NCBI RefSeq assembly: GCF_004354915.1
Contig: NZ_SMSI01000001.1
Location: 558,001 to 622,000 of the forward strand
DNA from: Pseudohoeflea suaedae
Lineage (GTDB): Bacteria > Pseudomonadota > Alphaproteobacteria > Rhizobiales > Rhizobiaceae
Reading direction: 5' to 3'
Length of the DNA: 64,000 nt
The translations under genes and the position numbers were made by a program. Positions 1-8,762 of the stretch are shown in pieces; position 1 is the stretch's first letter, and every line of letters starts with the position of its first letter. The notes under the pieces are model-generated. The model worked only from the letters and a program-made list of their open reading frames with translations, did not search any database and was not told the origin of the DNA.

Positions 1-878
1 TCGACTGGGAACGCACCGGCCGCGACTGTGTGACGATGGAATGGATCGACGGCGTCAAGATGAGCGATGTGGAGGGGCTTCGCGCCGCCGGCCACGATCT
101 CGACCATCTTGCCGAAACGCTGATCCAGTCCTTCCTGCGCCACACGCTGCGCGACGGCTTCTTCCACGCCGACATGCACCAGGGCAATCTCTTCGTCGAT
201 CCGGCGGGTACCATCGTCGCCGTCGACATGGGCATCGTCTCGCGTCTCGGGAAGAAGGAACGTCGTTTCCTGGCCGAGATCCTTTATGGCTTCATCACCC
301 GCGACTATCGCCGCGTCGCCGACGTCCATTTCCAGGCAGGCTATGTGCCGGCCGAGCACGACCCGGCGAGCTTCGCCCAGGCGATCCGCGCCATCGGCGA
401 GCCGATCCACGGCCAGTCGGCGGAGACCATCTCCATGGCGCGCCTGCTGACGCTTCTCTTTGAAGTCACCGAGCTCTTCGACATGCAGACCCGGCCCGAG
501 CTGATCATGCTGCAGAAGACCATGGTCGTCGTCGAGGGCGTTGCCCGCACGCTCGATCCGCGCTTCAACATGTGGAAGGCCGCCGAGCCGGTGGTCGGCA
601 GCTGGATCCGCGACAATCTCGGTCCCAAGCGTCTGCTGGTCGATTTCCGCGACGGGCTGGAGGCGGCCGTCCGTCTGGGCGAACAGCTGCCGCAGCTGGC
701 CGCGCGCACGGAGAAATTCGCCGACGAGATCGATTCCATGGCCGAGCACGGCCTGCGCTTCGATGCCGCGACCGCCGAAGCCATAGGCAGGGCGGAAGCC
801 CGCCACTCCCGCTCGGGACGCATCGCCTTGTGGGTGATCGCGCTGGCGCTGGTGGCGATCGTGGTCCGGCTTTATTGA
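1..878 (+). CDS. ubiB: UbiB, ubiquinone biosynthesis ABC1-family protein (3' part)
   Basis: The last 291 residues of UbiB, an ABC1/ADCK atypical kinase-like ATPase needed for ubiquinone synthesis at the inner membrane; the 5' end lies before the window and the frame is open from base 3. Visible family marks are the catalytic-loop motif HADMHQGN, here with Met and Gln where HADPHPGN is usual, followed by VDMG, the equivalent of the kinase DFG metal-binding motif. The last 20 residues form a hydrophobic helix ending in RLY, the usual UbiB membrane anchor. In related bacteria ubiB lies just upstream of coaBC, as here. Identity is secure; only the missing amino terminus is unseen. Confidence 0.93.
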   Translation, partial: DWERTGRDCVTMEWIDGVKMSDVEGLRAAGHDLDHLAETLIQSFLRHTLRDGFFHADMHQGNLFVDPAGTIVAVDMGIVSRLGKKERRFLAEILYGFITRDYRRVADVHFQAGYVPAEHDPASFAQAIRAIGEPIHGQSAETISMARLLTLLFEVTELFDMQTRPELIMLQKTMVVVEGVARTLDPRFNMWKAAEPVVGSWIRDNLGPKRLLVDFRDGLEAAVRLGEQLPQLAARTEKFADEIDSMAEHGLRFDAATAEAIGRAEARHSRSGRIALWVIALALVAIVVRLY

Positions 879-1049
879 CCGTTTCACCCGGATTTCACGC
901 CGGAAACGGCCCAAATTTGCATTTTCCGGTCATTTCCGTCAGGCTTGGTGTGCTGCCTGAAGGCAGTGTTCGCCGATCGCGCCCGTGAGCAGCGATCACG
1001 ACAAACGCCCCGTGGCTGGCCTCTGATCGTGCCGGCCCATCTGCGCGAG

Positions 1050-1073
1050 ATGCGCATCCGGGGGCATTGAAAC
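1050..1073 (+). repeat. Short intergenic sequence also present at 46925-46949
   Basis: A 24-nt stretch beginning ATGCGCATCCGGG and ending GAAAC recurs at 46925-46949 with one inserted base and one substitution. This copy ends 18 nt before the start codon of the FKBP gene. Its role is unknown; it could be a small dispersed repeat or a shared regulatory site. Confidence 0.45.
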
Positions 1074-1091
1074 CAGCATTGGGAAACATTC

Positions 1092-1526
1092 ATGACGGAA
1101 GCCAAGACCGGAGATACGGTCCGCATCAACTATGTCGGCAAGCTGCCCGACGGAAACCAGTTCGACAGTTCGGAAGGCCGTGAGCCGCTCGAGTTTCAGC
1201 TCGGTTCCGGCCAGATCATCGGTGGGCTCGACCGTGGTGTGCAGGGCATGAAGGTCGGCGACAAGCAGACCGTCACAGTGCCGGCCGACGAAGCCTATGG
1301 CCCTCATGACGAGGCCAAGGTGCAGAAGGTGCCCCGCAACCAGATCCCCGCCGAGATCGACCTTCAGCCGGGCATGCAGCTTCAGGCGCGTACCCCGCAG
1401 GGCCCGATTTCGCTGACCGTCGTCGCCTTCGACGACAACGAGGTCACCATCGACGCCAACCATCCGCTGGCCGGCCAGGACCTCATCTTCGACGTCGAGC
1501 TCGTCGAAATCGTCAAGGCAGCCTGA
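1092..1526 (+). CDS. FKBP-type peptidyl-prolyl cis-trans isomerase, SlyD-like
   Basis: A 144-residue cytoplasmic FKBP that should catalyse prolyl cis-trans isomerisation and act as a folding helper. The FKBP half opens with GDTVRINYVGKLPDG, includes FDSS and FQLGSGQIIGGLD, and closes with GQDLIFDVELVEI. Between residues of about 70 and 120 lies an inserted flap-type domain, which is the SlyD architecture. The histidine- and cysteine-rich metal-binding tail of enterobacterial SlyD is absent, so nickel handling is not implied. There is no signal peptide. The start follows GGGAAAC at a suitable distance. A long-loop hairpin follows the stop, so the gene is probably transcribed alone. Confidence 0.9.
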   Translation: MTEAKTGDTVRINYVGKLPDGNQFDSSEGREPLEFQLGSGQIIGGLDRGVQGMKVGDKQTVTVPADEAYGPHDEAKVQKVPRNQIPAEIDLQPGMQLQARTPQGPISLTVVAFDDNEVTIDANHPLAGQDLIFDVELVEIVKAA

Positions 1527-1548
1527 GGGTTACGGGGTTGAAAAATCG

Positions 1549-1617
1549 GACGCCCGGCAGTCCCGGACCCGTTTCGTGCGAGCGCATGGCGGGGCCCGTC
1601 TGCCGGGCGTCTTCTTT
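1549..1617 (+). terminator. Probable terminator after the FKBP gene
   Basis: A perfect 12-bp inverted repeat, GACGCCCGGCAG at 1549-1560 and its complement at 1600-1611, is followed by TTCTTT. The 39-nt loop is long for an intrinsic terminator, so function is likely but not certain. Confidence 0.55.
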
Positions 1618-1676
1618 CCGGGCGGAATTGCCGCTATAGACGGGCCTGATAGTTTCAATCCGGGTGCGGTGGTTTC

Positions 1677-2885
1677 ATGAGTCTCGCCGGCAAGCGTATT
1701 CTTCTCGTCATTTCGGGCGGCATTGCCGCCTACAAGTCGCTCGACCTCATTCGCCGTCTACGCGAGCGAGGCGCTTCGGTGCGCGCGGTGATGACGTCGG
1801 GAGCGCGTGAATTCATCACGCCGCTCTCCGTCGGGGCACTGACCGCCGACAAGGTGTTCACCGATCTGTTCGATCGCGAGGACGAGCAGGACGTCGGCCA
1901 TATCCGGCTGGCGCGCGACTGCGATCTGGTGCTGGTCGCTCCCGCAACCGCCGATCTGATGGCGAAGATGGCGACCGGACAGGCCAATGATCTGGCAACT
2001 GCCGTGCTTCTCGCCACCAACAAGCCGGTTCTCCTGGCGCCTGCGATGAACCCGGCCATGTGGAGCCATCCCGCAACACGCCGGAATGTCGGCACCTTGA
2101 GGGCGGACGGCCTGTCCTTCGTCGGACCGGAAACCGGCGAAATGGCTGAGCGTGGCGAGGCGGGCGAGGGTCGCATGTCCGAGCCGCTCGCCATCGTCGC
2201 GGCCGTCGAAACCATGCTGGCGGGCGAAGGCGACAAGCCGCTCGCCGGAAAGACGGCGATTGTCACCTCCGGCCCGACGCACGAGCCGATAGATCCGGTG
2301 CGCTACATTGCCAACCGCTCCTCGGGCCGACAGGGCCATGCAATCGCCGCAGCGCTCGCTCGACTTGGGGCGGATGTCACCCTCGTCTCCGGGCCGGTGA
2401 CGATCCCCGATCCGGTTGGGGTCAAGACGCTGCATGTCGAGCGCGCCACTGAAATGCTCGATGCCGTGACGGCCGCGCTTCCCGCCGACATCGCGGTGAT
2501 GGTCGCAGCCGTCGCCGACTGGCGCGTGGCCAGATCATCGGACGACAAGATCAAGAAGAAGGCGGGCGAGGGGCCTCCCGCGCTGGAACTCGCAGAGAAT
2601 CCGGACATCCTCAGGACGGTCGGCCATCACGAGAAGCGGCCGAAACTGGTGGTCGGCTTTGCCGCCGAAACCGCCGACGTGATCGACAATGCCCGCGCCA
2701 AGCTCAAGCGCAAGGGGGCGGACATGATCGTTGCCAATGATGTATCGCCTGCCACCGGTATCATGGGCGGAACCCGCAACACGGTCCGTATCGTCTCGGC
2801 CGGTGGGGTGGAAGACTGGCCCGACATGGGCAAGGACGAGGTGGCCGAAAGGCTCGCGCGCCTGATCGCCGGGACGATCGCCTGA
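1677..2885 (+). CDS. coaBC: Bifunctional phosphopantothenoylcysteine decarboxylase / phosphopantothenate-cysteine ligase
   Basis: A 402-residue fusion enzyme that performs two successive steps of coenzyme A synthesis: ligation of cysteine to 4'-phosphopantothenate (CoaB) and FMN-dependent decarboxylation of the product (CoaC). The CoaC half (about residues 1-185) shows SGGIAAYK for FMN binding, the active-site His in DVGHI and the PAMNPAMW signature. The CoaB half (about 188-400) opens with TSGPTHEPIDPVRYIANRSSG, the nucleotide-binding signature, and contains VGFAAET and a late KGADMIVAND. Length is normal for the family. It ends exactly where the convergent amidotransferase gene ends, with no spacer between the two stop codons. 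Confidence 0.97.
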   Translation: MSLAGKRILLVISGGIAAYKSLDLIRRLRERGASVRAVMTSGAREFITPLSVGALTADKVFTDLFDREDEQDVGHIRLARDCDLVLVAPATADLMAKMATGQANDLATAVLLATNKPVLLAPAMNPAMWSHPATRRNVGTLRADGLSFVGPETGEMAERGEAGEGRMSEPLAIVAAVETMLAGEGDKPLAGKTAIVTSGPTHEPIDPVRYIANRSSGRQGHAIAAALARLGADVTLVSGPVTIPDPVGVKTLHVERATEMLDAVTAALPADIAVMVAAVADWRVARSSDDKIKKKAGEGPPALELAENPDILRTVGHHEKRPKLVVGFAAETADVIDNARAKLKRKGADMIVANDVSPATGIMGGTRNTVRIVSAGGVEDWPDMGKDEVAERLARLIAGTIA

Positions 2886-3695
2886 TCAGGCCGGTTCCGA
2901 AAGCCTGACTGGTTCCGGGCTCACCGGCTCGAACGCTCTGACCGACAGACCGCCATCCGTGACAGTCACGAAGCTGCCGGCCGGAATTTCCTGCCATTTG
3001 GCAGCCGTGTCCTCGAAGGGCTCGGAAACCAGGCAGTGGCCGTTGCCGCCGTACATGGGAGCGGAATAGAGCGTCGGCGCATGGCTGTCGGTCGAATAGC
3101 GGATCGCGTACAGCCTCTCGCCGTCAGACAATGCGGCGGTGAACCGGACGAGTGTCGCAAGGCCCTCGGCCTCTGCCGTTGTAAGCACGAAGCGGATCAT
3201 CTCTGCCAGGGCGCCTTCCGGTTCCTCGTCGAGCCCGAATTCCAGGGCCAGCAGAAACATCAGCTCGGAATCCGTCGTGCCGCGTCTGCAGGCATAATGC
3301 CTGTCGGACAGGGCGCTTTCGAGCTTGCGTCGGATGCGGTCGAAACCGGCCACCTGACCATTATGCATGAACGACCAGCGGCCATGGGCGAAGGGATGGC
3401 AGTTGTCGCGGCTGGTGGCGCCGCCGGTCGAAGCGCGCACATGGGCGAGAAACAGCGGCGAACGGATCTGCCGGGCAAGCGATCGCAGATTGCAGTCGGA
3501 CCAGGCAGGCAGGATGTCGCGGTAGAGACCGGGCTCCGCATGGTCGCCATACCAGGCGATGCCGAACCCGTCGCCGTTGGTGGCGGTCTTGGCCTGGGAG
3601 GCGCAGTGCGACTGATCGATCAGCGAATGGCCGGGTGCGGATACGATCTGTTCGAGCGGGATCGGAATACCCCGATAGGCAGCCCAGCGACACAT
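2886..3695 (-). CDS. Class II glutamine amidotransferase, YafJ/EgtC-like
   Basis: A 269-residue Ntn-type glutamine amidotransferase domain protein. The chain begins MCRWAAYRG, so Cys2 becomes the amino-terminal nucleophile after Met removal. Further class II marks are NGDGFGIAWY, FLAHVRASTGG and the oxyanion/ammonia-pocket motif FMHNGQVAGF. No synthetase domain is attached, so the acceptor of the released ammonia is unknown. YafJ-type proteins are widespread and poorly characterised; EgtC removes glutamate in ergothioneine synthesis, but no ergothioneine genes lie nearby. It converges with coaBC without a spacer. Confidence 0.87.
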   Translation of the reverse strand: MCRWAAYRGIPIPLEQIVSAPGHSLIDQSHCASQAKTATNGDGFGIAWYGDHAEPGLYRDILPAWSDCNLRSLARQIRSPLFLAHVRASTGGATSRDNCHPFAHGRWSFMHNGQVAGFDRIRRKLESALSDRHYACRRGTTDSELMFLLALEFGLDEEPEGALAEMIRFVLTTAEAEGLATLVRFTAALSDGERLYAIRYSTDSHAPTLYSAPMYGGNGHCLVSEPFEDTAAKWQEIPAGSFVTVTDGGLSVRAFEPVSPEPVRLSEPA

Positions 3696-3761
3696 GTGTC
3701 TTCACTCATCTCCGGTATTTAATCGGATGATGATATTGCGCGGCGCTTGCTCAAATGTAAA

Positions 3762-3790
3762 CGGCCCGGGATTCCGGGGCGCAAGGGCCG
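3762..3790 (-). terminator. Probable terminator after the 65-residue gene
   Basis: Read on the minus strand, CGGCCC and GGGCCG arms are followed by TTTACATTT. It lies 26 bp past the stop codon of the small gene at 3817-4014. The stem is short and imperfect, so confidence is moderate. Confidence 0.45.
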
Positions 3791-3816
3791 GGCAAGCTTG
3801 AGATCCGCGCCGGCTT

Positions 3817-4014
3817 TCAGCCTTCTTTCTCGACCCGTGCCTTCGCCGCTTTGATCTCCGCGGCCTGGTGTTCGACCTCGTCGGCGCTCGTCTCGTTCCT
3901 GGTCGCAAAGCGCTTGAGTTCGTAGCCCATGTCGTTCAGCCGATCGAGTTTCTCGCTCCTGGTGGCATTCGGGTCATGGATGATGGCGTCGGTCGAAAGC
4001 GTTTCGTTGGACAT
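3817..4014 (-). CDS. Conserved-looking hypothetical protein, 65 residues
   Basis: A small, charged, helix-rich cytoplasmic protein that I do not recognise. It has no Cys, no signal peptide and no membrane segment, and ends in a Lys/Glu/Ala-rich helix. The start was chosen at MSNETLS because AAGGAGG lies 7 nt upstream of that ATG; an earlier ATG ten codons upstream has no such site. The strong ribosome-binding site and the following hairpin suggest a real single-gene transcript. The composition resembles small stress-related proteins, but that is only an impression. Confidence 0.65.
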   Translation of the reverse strand: MSNETLSTDAIIHDPNATRSEKLDRLNDMGYELKRFATRNETSADEVEHQAAEIKAAKARVEKEG

Positions 4015-4226
4015 CGGAGCCTCCTTCGCTGGCTCAGGGAACAACGCCCGCTCGCCTCACCCGTTCCCCGCCACTGTTACCCGCGGTCCCTGCGCTGCAT
4101 TGCAATTGCTTGCGTGAACAGTCCGTTTCATTGTTCCCTCTTATAAGACAGTCGCCTGGTCGCTACATTGGAGCCAACAAAAGGGCCGCCCATCCGAGAA
4201 CCCGCGAGGCGGCCGAGGAGAGACCA

Positions 4227-5138
4227 ATGTCCATCAGACCAGTAAAGCATGAATCGCTTGCCCAGCCGCATCTCGAAGGTGCGGGAGTGCATCTGCGCCG
4301 GGCTTTCGGTTTCGGCGATCCGTCGCTGACAGACCCCTTCCTGATGTTCGACGACTTCCGCAACGAACGTGAGGAAGACTATATCCGCGGCTTCCCGTGG
4401 CATCCGCATCGCGGCATCGAGACGATCACCTATGTTCTCGCAGGCACGGTCGAACACGGCGATAGCCTGGGGAACCGGGGAACGCTTGGCGCCGGGGACG
4501 TGCAGTGGATGACTGCCGGCTCGGGCATCATGCACCAGGAAATGCCCAATGGTGACGCCAATGGCCGCATGCACGGTTTCCAGCTCTGGGCCAATCTGCC
4601 CTCGTCGCTCAAGATGACCGCGCCGCGCTACCAGGACATCAAGGCCCCCGACATTCCGGTCGAGGTCGATGATGACGGGACCGTCGCACGCATCGTGTCG
4701 GGCGAGTTCTGGGGCAAGAAGGGCCCGGTCGACGGTATTGCCGCAGAGCCGAGCTATGTCGATATCTCGGTGCCGCCGAACCGGAAGAAGACCTTCAAGA
4801 TCGACACCTACCGGTCGGCCTTCGCCTATATCTTCGCCGGGTCCGGCACCTTCCGCGATGCGTCCAAACCCTTCGGCGTTCTTGTCGAGAAGGAAGTCAA
4901 CGGCGAGGAGATCCAGATCCGCGACATGTCCGGCGACCGCACGCTGGTGGTCTTCGACAGTGGCGACGAGGTGACCGTGCAGGCCGGTGAGGAAGGCATC
5001 CGCTTTCTTCTCGTCTCCGGCCGTCCGATCCAGGAGCCTGTCGCCTGGCACGGCCCGATCGTCATGAACACGCGCGAGGAACTGGTTCAGGCCGTCAACG
5101 AACTCAGGAACGGCACCTTCATCAAGGCCAGCGCCTGA
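4227..5138 (+). CDS. Pirin family protein
   Basis: A 303-residue bicupin of the pirin family. The amino-terminal cupin keeps all four iron ligands known from pirins: His59 and His61 in HPHRG, His103 and Glu105 in IMHQEMP. The carboxy-terminal cupin follows with less conserved metal sites. Bacterial pirins are reported as quercetin dioxygenases or as regulators of pyruvate metabolism; which applies here cannot be told from sequence. The start is set by GAGGAG upstream of the ATG of MSIRPVKHE; the longer upstream frame has no ribosome-binding site. It is a single gene with a good terminator after it. Confidence 0.92.
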   Translation: MSIRPVKHESLAQPHLEGAGVHLRRAFGFGDPSLTDPFLMFDDFRNEREEDYIRGFPWHPHRGIETITYVLAGTVEHGDSLGNRGTLGAGDVQWMTAGSGIMHQEMPNGDANGRMHGFQLWANLPSSLKMTAPRYQDIKAPDIPVEVDDDGTVARIVSGEFWGKKGPVDGIAAEPSYVDISVPPNRKKTFKIDTYRSAFAYIFAGSGTFRDASKPFGVLVEKEVNGEEIQIRDMSGDRTLVVFDSGDEVTVQAGEEGIRFLLVSGRPIQEPVAWHGPIVMNTREELVQAVNELRNGTFIKASA

Positions 5139-5159
5139 TCAAACCGGTGAACTGAGAAC

Positions 5160-5198
5160 TGACCGGCCGCATCCCCACTGGACGCGGCCGGTCATGCG
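5160..5198 (+). terminator. Terminator after the pirin gene
   Basis: An 11-bp perfect inverted repeat (TGACCGGCCGC at 5160-5170, complement at 5184-5194) has a 13-nt loop that can add three more pairs. It is followed by a short TGCGTTT tail. Confidence 0.75.
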
Positions 5199-5257
5199 TT
5201 TAGTGTCCTCCCTTGAGGCGTCCGCCATCGGCGCCGGAGAAAAGGGAGACTTCACAT

Positions 5258-7048
5258 ATGCGCCGCATCCTTCTGGCCCTTCTCGCCACGCTGCCCGCCA
5301 GTTTCGCTTCCGCACAGCAGGCTTCCGATACGATCGCGCCCGAGCCCGCGACGCCTGTCGACGCGTCGCAGGCGACCGACCCCGGCATTTCCGCCGCGCT
5401 GAAGGCCAGGGAAGACGGCAAACCCGTGAGTGCGAAGAACTGGATGGTTGCGGCCGCCAATCCGCTCGCGGTGCGCGCTGGCGCCGATGTGCTGGCCGAT
5501 GGCGGTACCGCGGCTGACGCGATGATTGCCGTACAGGCCGTGCTCGGGCTCGTCGAGCCGCAGTCCTCCGGTCTGGGCGGTGGCGCGTTTCTGGTCTGGT
5601 ACGACGCCGAAACGGGTGAAGTCTCCACCCTTGATGGCCGGGAGACTGCGCCGCTCGAAGCTACCCCGAAGCTCTTTCTCGATGACACTGGCGAGCCGCT
5701 GAAATTTTTCGATGCGGTGGTGGGCGGCCGCTCCGTCGGCACGCCCGGAACTCCGATGCTTCTGGAGGAGGCCCACCGCCGCTGGGGGAAGGCCAACTGG
5801 GCCGGACTTTTCGACGATGCGATCTCTCTCGCCGAGCACGGCTTCGAAGTCTCGCCGCGGATGGCCGCGTCCATCGCCGCTGATGCCGAGCGGCTGTCGC
5901 GCTACGGCAATGCGCGGGACTATTTCCTTCCCGGGGGCGAGCCGCTGCCGGAGGGAACGGTTCTCAGGAATGCCGCTTATGCCGATACGCTGCGCTCGCT
6001 CGCTGCTGGTGGCGCGAAGGCTTTCTACGAGGGGCCGATAGCTGCCGATATCGTGCGCACCGTGCGCGAGGCGGAGGGGAATCCCGGGGTCCTCTCTCTC
6101 AAGGATTTTCAGACCTATGACATCAAGGCCCGGCCTCCCGTCTGCGTGACCTATCGTGCCCATGATGTCTGCGGCATGGGGCCGCCTTCTTCGGGTGGCC
6201 TGACGGTCGGGCAGATCCTGAAGCTCGTCGAACCGTCCGATCTTGCGAAGCTCGGTTCCGCCAGCCCCGAGGCATGGCGGCTGATCGGCGATGCCAGCCG
6301 GCTCGCCTTCGCCGACCGCGAGCGCTACATGGCCGATGACGATTTCGTGCCGGTACCGGTCAAGGGGCTCGTCGACGAAGCCTATATGGCCGCACGCGCA
6401 AAGCTGCTCGAAACGGATAAGGCGCTCGAGACGGTCGAAGCGGGCATGCCGGCCTTCGATCACGCGCTCAACCGGGCCGACGGCGAGGCGATCGAACTGC
6501 CCTCGACCAGCCATATCTCGATCGTCGACGGCTATGGCAACGCCCTGTCCATGACCACGACCATCGAGAACGGCTTCGGCTCGCGGCTCATGGTGCGCGG
6601 CTTTCTGCTCAACAACGAACTTACGGATTTCTCCTTCCGCACCCATAATGACGGCGTGCCGGTCGCCAACCGCCTCGAGCCCGGCAAGCGGCCGCGTTCC
6701 TCGATGGCGCCGACGATCGTCCTGAAGGACGGCAAGCCCGCATTCGTGGTCGGCTCGCCGGGTGGCAGCCAGATCATCGGTTACGTCGCCCAGGCCATCA
6801 TCAACCGCATCGACTGGGGCATGGATCCGCAGCAGGCGGTTTCCGCGCCGCATCTGGTCAACCGCACCGGTCCGTTCGATCTGGAGGCCGGCACCGATGC
6901 CGAGCGGCTGAAAGCTCCGCTCGAGGCACTGGGCTACGAGGTGAAGATAGGGGACATCAATTCCGGTCTTCATGCGATTGCGATCACGCCGGAAGGCCTC
7001 GAGGGCGGAGCCGATCCGCGCCGGGAAGGCATAGCGCTCGGCGACTAG
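5258..7048 (+). CDS. ggt: Gamma-glutamyltransferase, periplasmic
   Basis: A 596-residue precursor of gamma-glutamyltransferase, which cleaves or transfers the gamma-glutamyl group of glutathione and related peptides. The start at MRRILLALLATLPASFASA is supported by AAGGGAG upstream and gives a clean Sec signal peptide with an ASA cleavage site, so the enzyme acts in the periplasm. The self-cleaving, catalytic threonine is Thr417 in STSHISIVD, dividing a large and a small subunit. In the small subunit PGGSQIIGYV matches the family oxyanion-hole region, and NNELTDFS is the usual loop after the active site. Glutathione synthetase is also in the window (gshB) but is not co-transcribed. Confidence 0.95.
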   Translation: MRRILLALLATLPASFASAQQASDTIAPEPATPVDASQATDPGISAALKAREDGKPVSAKNWMVAAANPLAVRAGADVLADGGTAADAMIAVQAVLGLVEPQSSGLGGGAFLVWYDAETGEVSTLDGRETAPLEATPKLFLDDTGEPLKFFDAVVGGRSVGTPGTPMLLEEAHRRWGKANWAGLFDDAISLAEHGFEVSPRMAASIAADAERLSRYGNARDYFLPGGEPLPEGTVLRNAAYADTLRSLAAGGAKAFYEGPIAADIVRTVREAEGNPGVLSLKDFQTYDIKARPPVCVTYRAHDVCGMGPPSSGGLTVGQILKLVEPSDLAKLGSASPEAWRLIGDASRLAFADRERYMADDDFVPVPVKGLVDEAYMAARAKLLETDKALETVEAGMPAFDHALNRADGEAIELPSTSHISIVDGYGNALSMTTTIENGFGSRLMVRGFLLNNELTDFSFRTHNDGVPVANRLEPGKRPRSSMAPTIVLKDGKPAFVVGSPGGSQIIGYVAQAIINRIDWGMDPQQAVSAPHLVNRTGPFDLEAGTDAERLKAPLEALGYEVKIGDINSGLHAIAITPEGLEGGADPRREGIALGD

Positions 7049-7069
7049 GCTTTTGCAACCTTGAATTGA

Positions 7070-7078
7070 TGCTATGAT
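7070..7078 (+). promoter_or_regulatory. Extended -10 promoter element for the ComEC-like gene
   Basis: TGCTATGAT is an extended -10 element (TG-N-TATGAT) about 25 bp before the ATG of the gene at 7105. No convincing -35 is visible, as often happens with extended -10 promoters. It suggests the gene is transcribed independently of ggt. Confidence 0.5.
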
Positions 7079-7104
7079 GGCCTCTCGCTTGCAGGAGGGG
7101 TGTC

Positions 7105-8628
7105 ATGGCGCATTGCTTTGTGGGTTTGCCGCTCGATGATGACGGCAAGGCGATCAAGACGTATCTGAGATCAGCCAGCGGCAAGAAGGTCCGCCAGGTG
7201 CTCTGGGGCGACTGGCTCAATGTGGACGGAGAAGAACCGGACGGCCGGCTTCGCATAATCTGGGCGCCGAAGGGGCCGAAGCCGCAGACACTTTACATTC
7301 CGAAAGCGCACACGACGGACACCCGCCCCCTGGAGATCGTGTTCCTGGATGTCGGGCAGGGTGACGGAGCGGTCCTGATCTCACCCGAGCGGGGGAGCCG
7401 CGAGGCCGTCATGGTCATCGACGCCGGTGAATCGGAAAAGATGTACGACTTCCTGAAGCAGCGTTTTCGCTCCTACAAGGAGAATTTCCGCTTCCATGCG
7501 GCAATCCTCACCCATTCCGACAGCGATCACTACGGCGGTTTCGAGTATATTTTCGCCTCGCCCAGCTACGGTTTCGATCATGTCTACCACAATGGCCTGC
7601 TCGAGCGTCCGGAGCCCGACAGCTGGAAGAAGCTCGGGCGGTCGGTCGACGATCCGCAGCTTGGCCGAACGGTCCAGTGCGACCTTGTGGAGACGACCGC
7701 CGATATCGAACGGTTGTTCGGTCCGGACGCCGATATCGGCAGTTTCCGCTTACCCAAGGTGATGCGAAGGGCGCTGGAGAACCCCCACATTTCGGATTTC
7801 TCCATGCTGTCCTCCAAACACGGCGTCGAGGAGGATGGGCGGGTCTGGCTGCCCGGCTTCGCGCCCTCGGACAACAGGGGCTATGCGATCGAAATATTGG
7901 CGCCGGTCCCCGAAACAGCGTCGGACGGCACACTCTGCCTGCGCCGGCTGGGCAGTTCGGGCGAAACGAAGAATGGCCACTCGGTGGTTCTCCGCCTCCA
8001 CTTCAAGTCGTTCAAGATCCTCTTCGGAGGCGATCTCAACGAAAAGGCCGAGAAATATCTGCTGACCCATTATACCGGCCGTACGCAGATGCCGAAGTCA
8101 GGGACGCCGGCCTATGACAAGATGATCGAGGAGGCGCGGCACTGGTTCGAGGCCGATCTCATGAAGGTCTGCCACCACGGTTCGGAGAAGGTGACCGATG
8201 CCTTCATCGAGGCGGTCAATCCGGCGGCTTTCGTGATCTCGTCGGGTGATGAAGAAGGCCATGTCCACCCCCGGCCCGATCTCCTGGGCCGGCTCGGCAA
8301 GCTCGGTCGCGGCGCTTCGCCGGTCATCCTGTCGACCGAGCTTCAGCGCTCGGTGCGGGAAACCGCGGATGTCGATCTGCTCCGCACGCTCGTCAACCGC
8401 ATCATGAGCCTGCACGCCAAGCCCTCGGAGGTCCTGCGCGACAAGATCATCGCCGAGATGGAGGTTCTCGGCCAGTCCAATGTCACGGTCTACGGAACAA
8501 TTTACGTGAAGACCGACGGCGAGCGTCTTATGGCGGCGTTCCGCGTGGAAACCACCAGCCAGACGAAGAAGTGGTTCACTTTCGACTACGCCTTCGATGC
8601 CGAAGGCGCGCTGCAGATCATCCGCTAG
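7105..8628 (+). CDS. Soluble ComEC-like metallo-beta-lactamase fold protein
   Basis: A 507-residue cytoplasmic protein with the metallo-beta-lactamase domain found at the carboxy end of the DNA-uptake protein ComEC, but without ComEC's membrane channel. Marks in order are [13 protein letters not shown] (residues about 80-92), the metal-binding HSDSDHYGG (His137 to Gly145), GGD with Asp310, and VCHHGS with His357 and His358. A novel 80-residue amino-terminal region and a roughly 110-residue carboxy-terminal region are not recognised. Family knowledge suggests a nuclease or phosphodiesterase; the substrate is unknown. It has a strong CAGGAGGGG ribosome-binding site and its own promoter-like element, and sits between ggt and an mntR remnant, so it may be an accessory gene. 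Confidence 0.8.
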   Translation: MAHCFVGLPLDDDGKAIKTYLRSASGKKVRQVLWGDWLNVDGEEPDGRLRIIWAPKGPKPQTLYIPKAHTTDTRPLEIVFLDVGQGDGAVLISPERGSREAVMVIDAGESEKMYDFLKQRFRSYKENFRFHAAILTHSDSDHYGGFEYIFASPSYGFDHVYHNGLLERPEPDSWKKLGRSVDDPQLGRTVQCDLVETTADIERLFGPDADIGSFRLPKVMRRALENPHISDFSMLSSKHGVEEDGRVWLPGFAPSDNRGYAIEILAPVPETASDGTLCLRRLGSSGETKNGHSVVLRLHFKSFKILFGGDLNEKAEKYLLTHYTGRTQMPKSGTPAYDKMIEEARHWFEADLMKVCHHGSEKVTDAFIEAVNPAAFVISSGDEEGHVHPRPDLLGRLGKLGRGASPVILSTELQRSVRETADVDLLRTLVNRIMSLHAKPSEVLRDKIIAEMEVLGQSNVTVYGTIYVKTDGERLMAAFRVETTSQTKKWFTFDYAFDAEGALQIIR

Positions 8629-8762
8629 CTTCCGCCATCCCGTTCGGCCATCGTGCGGCGGAAGGCGTCCAGCGTTTCGGCCGAGACATGATGCTCGATA
8701 CCCTCGGCATCGATGCGCGCGGTTTCCTGGCAAATGCCGAGCGAGAGAAGAAAGGCGATCAC
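8625..8762 (-). pseudogene. mntR: Carboxy-terminal remnant of manganese regulator MntR
   Basis: Forty-five codons on the minus strand encode the carboxy-terminal end of a DtxR/MntR-type regulator: a helix FLLSLGI, then the strongly conserved [10 protein letters not shown], then ETLDAF. The amino-terminal DNA-binding domain is absent because the coding sequence of prfC, itself complete, occupies the DNA before it. The piece begins with GTG overlapping the prfC stop codon as GTGA and stays open to a TAG, so it could be translated by coupling, although it cannot bind DNA as MntR does. The TAG overlaps the stop codon of the convergent ComEC-like gene. I read it as a deletion scar that joined prfC to the 3' end of mntR. 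Confidence 0.75.
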
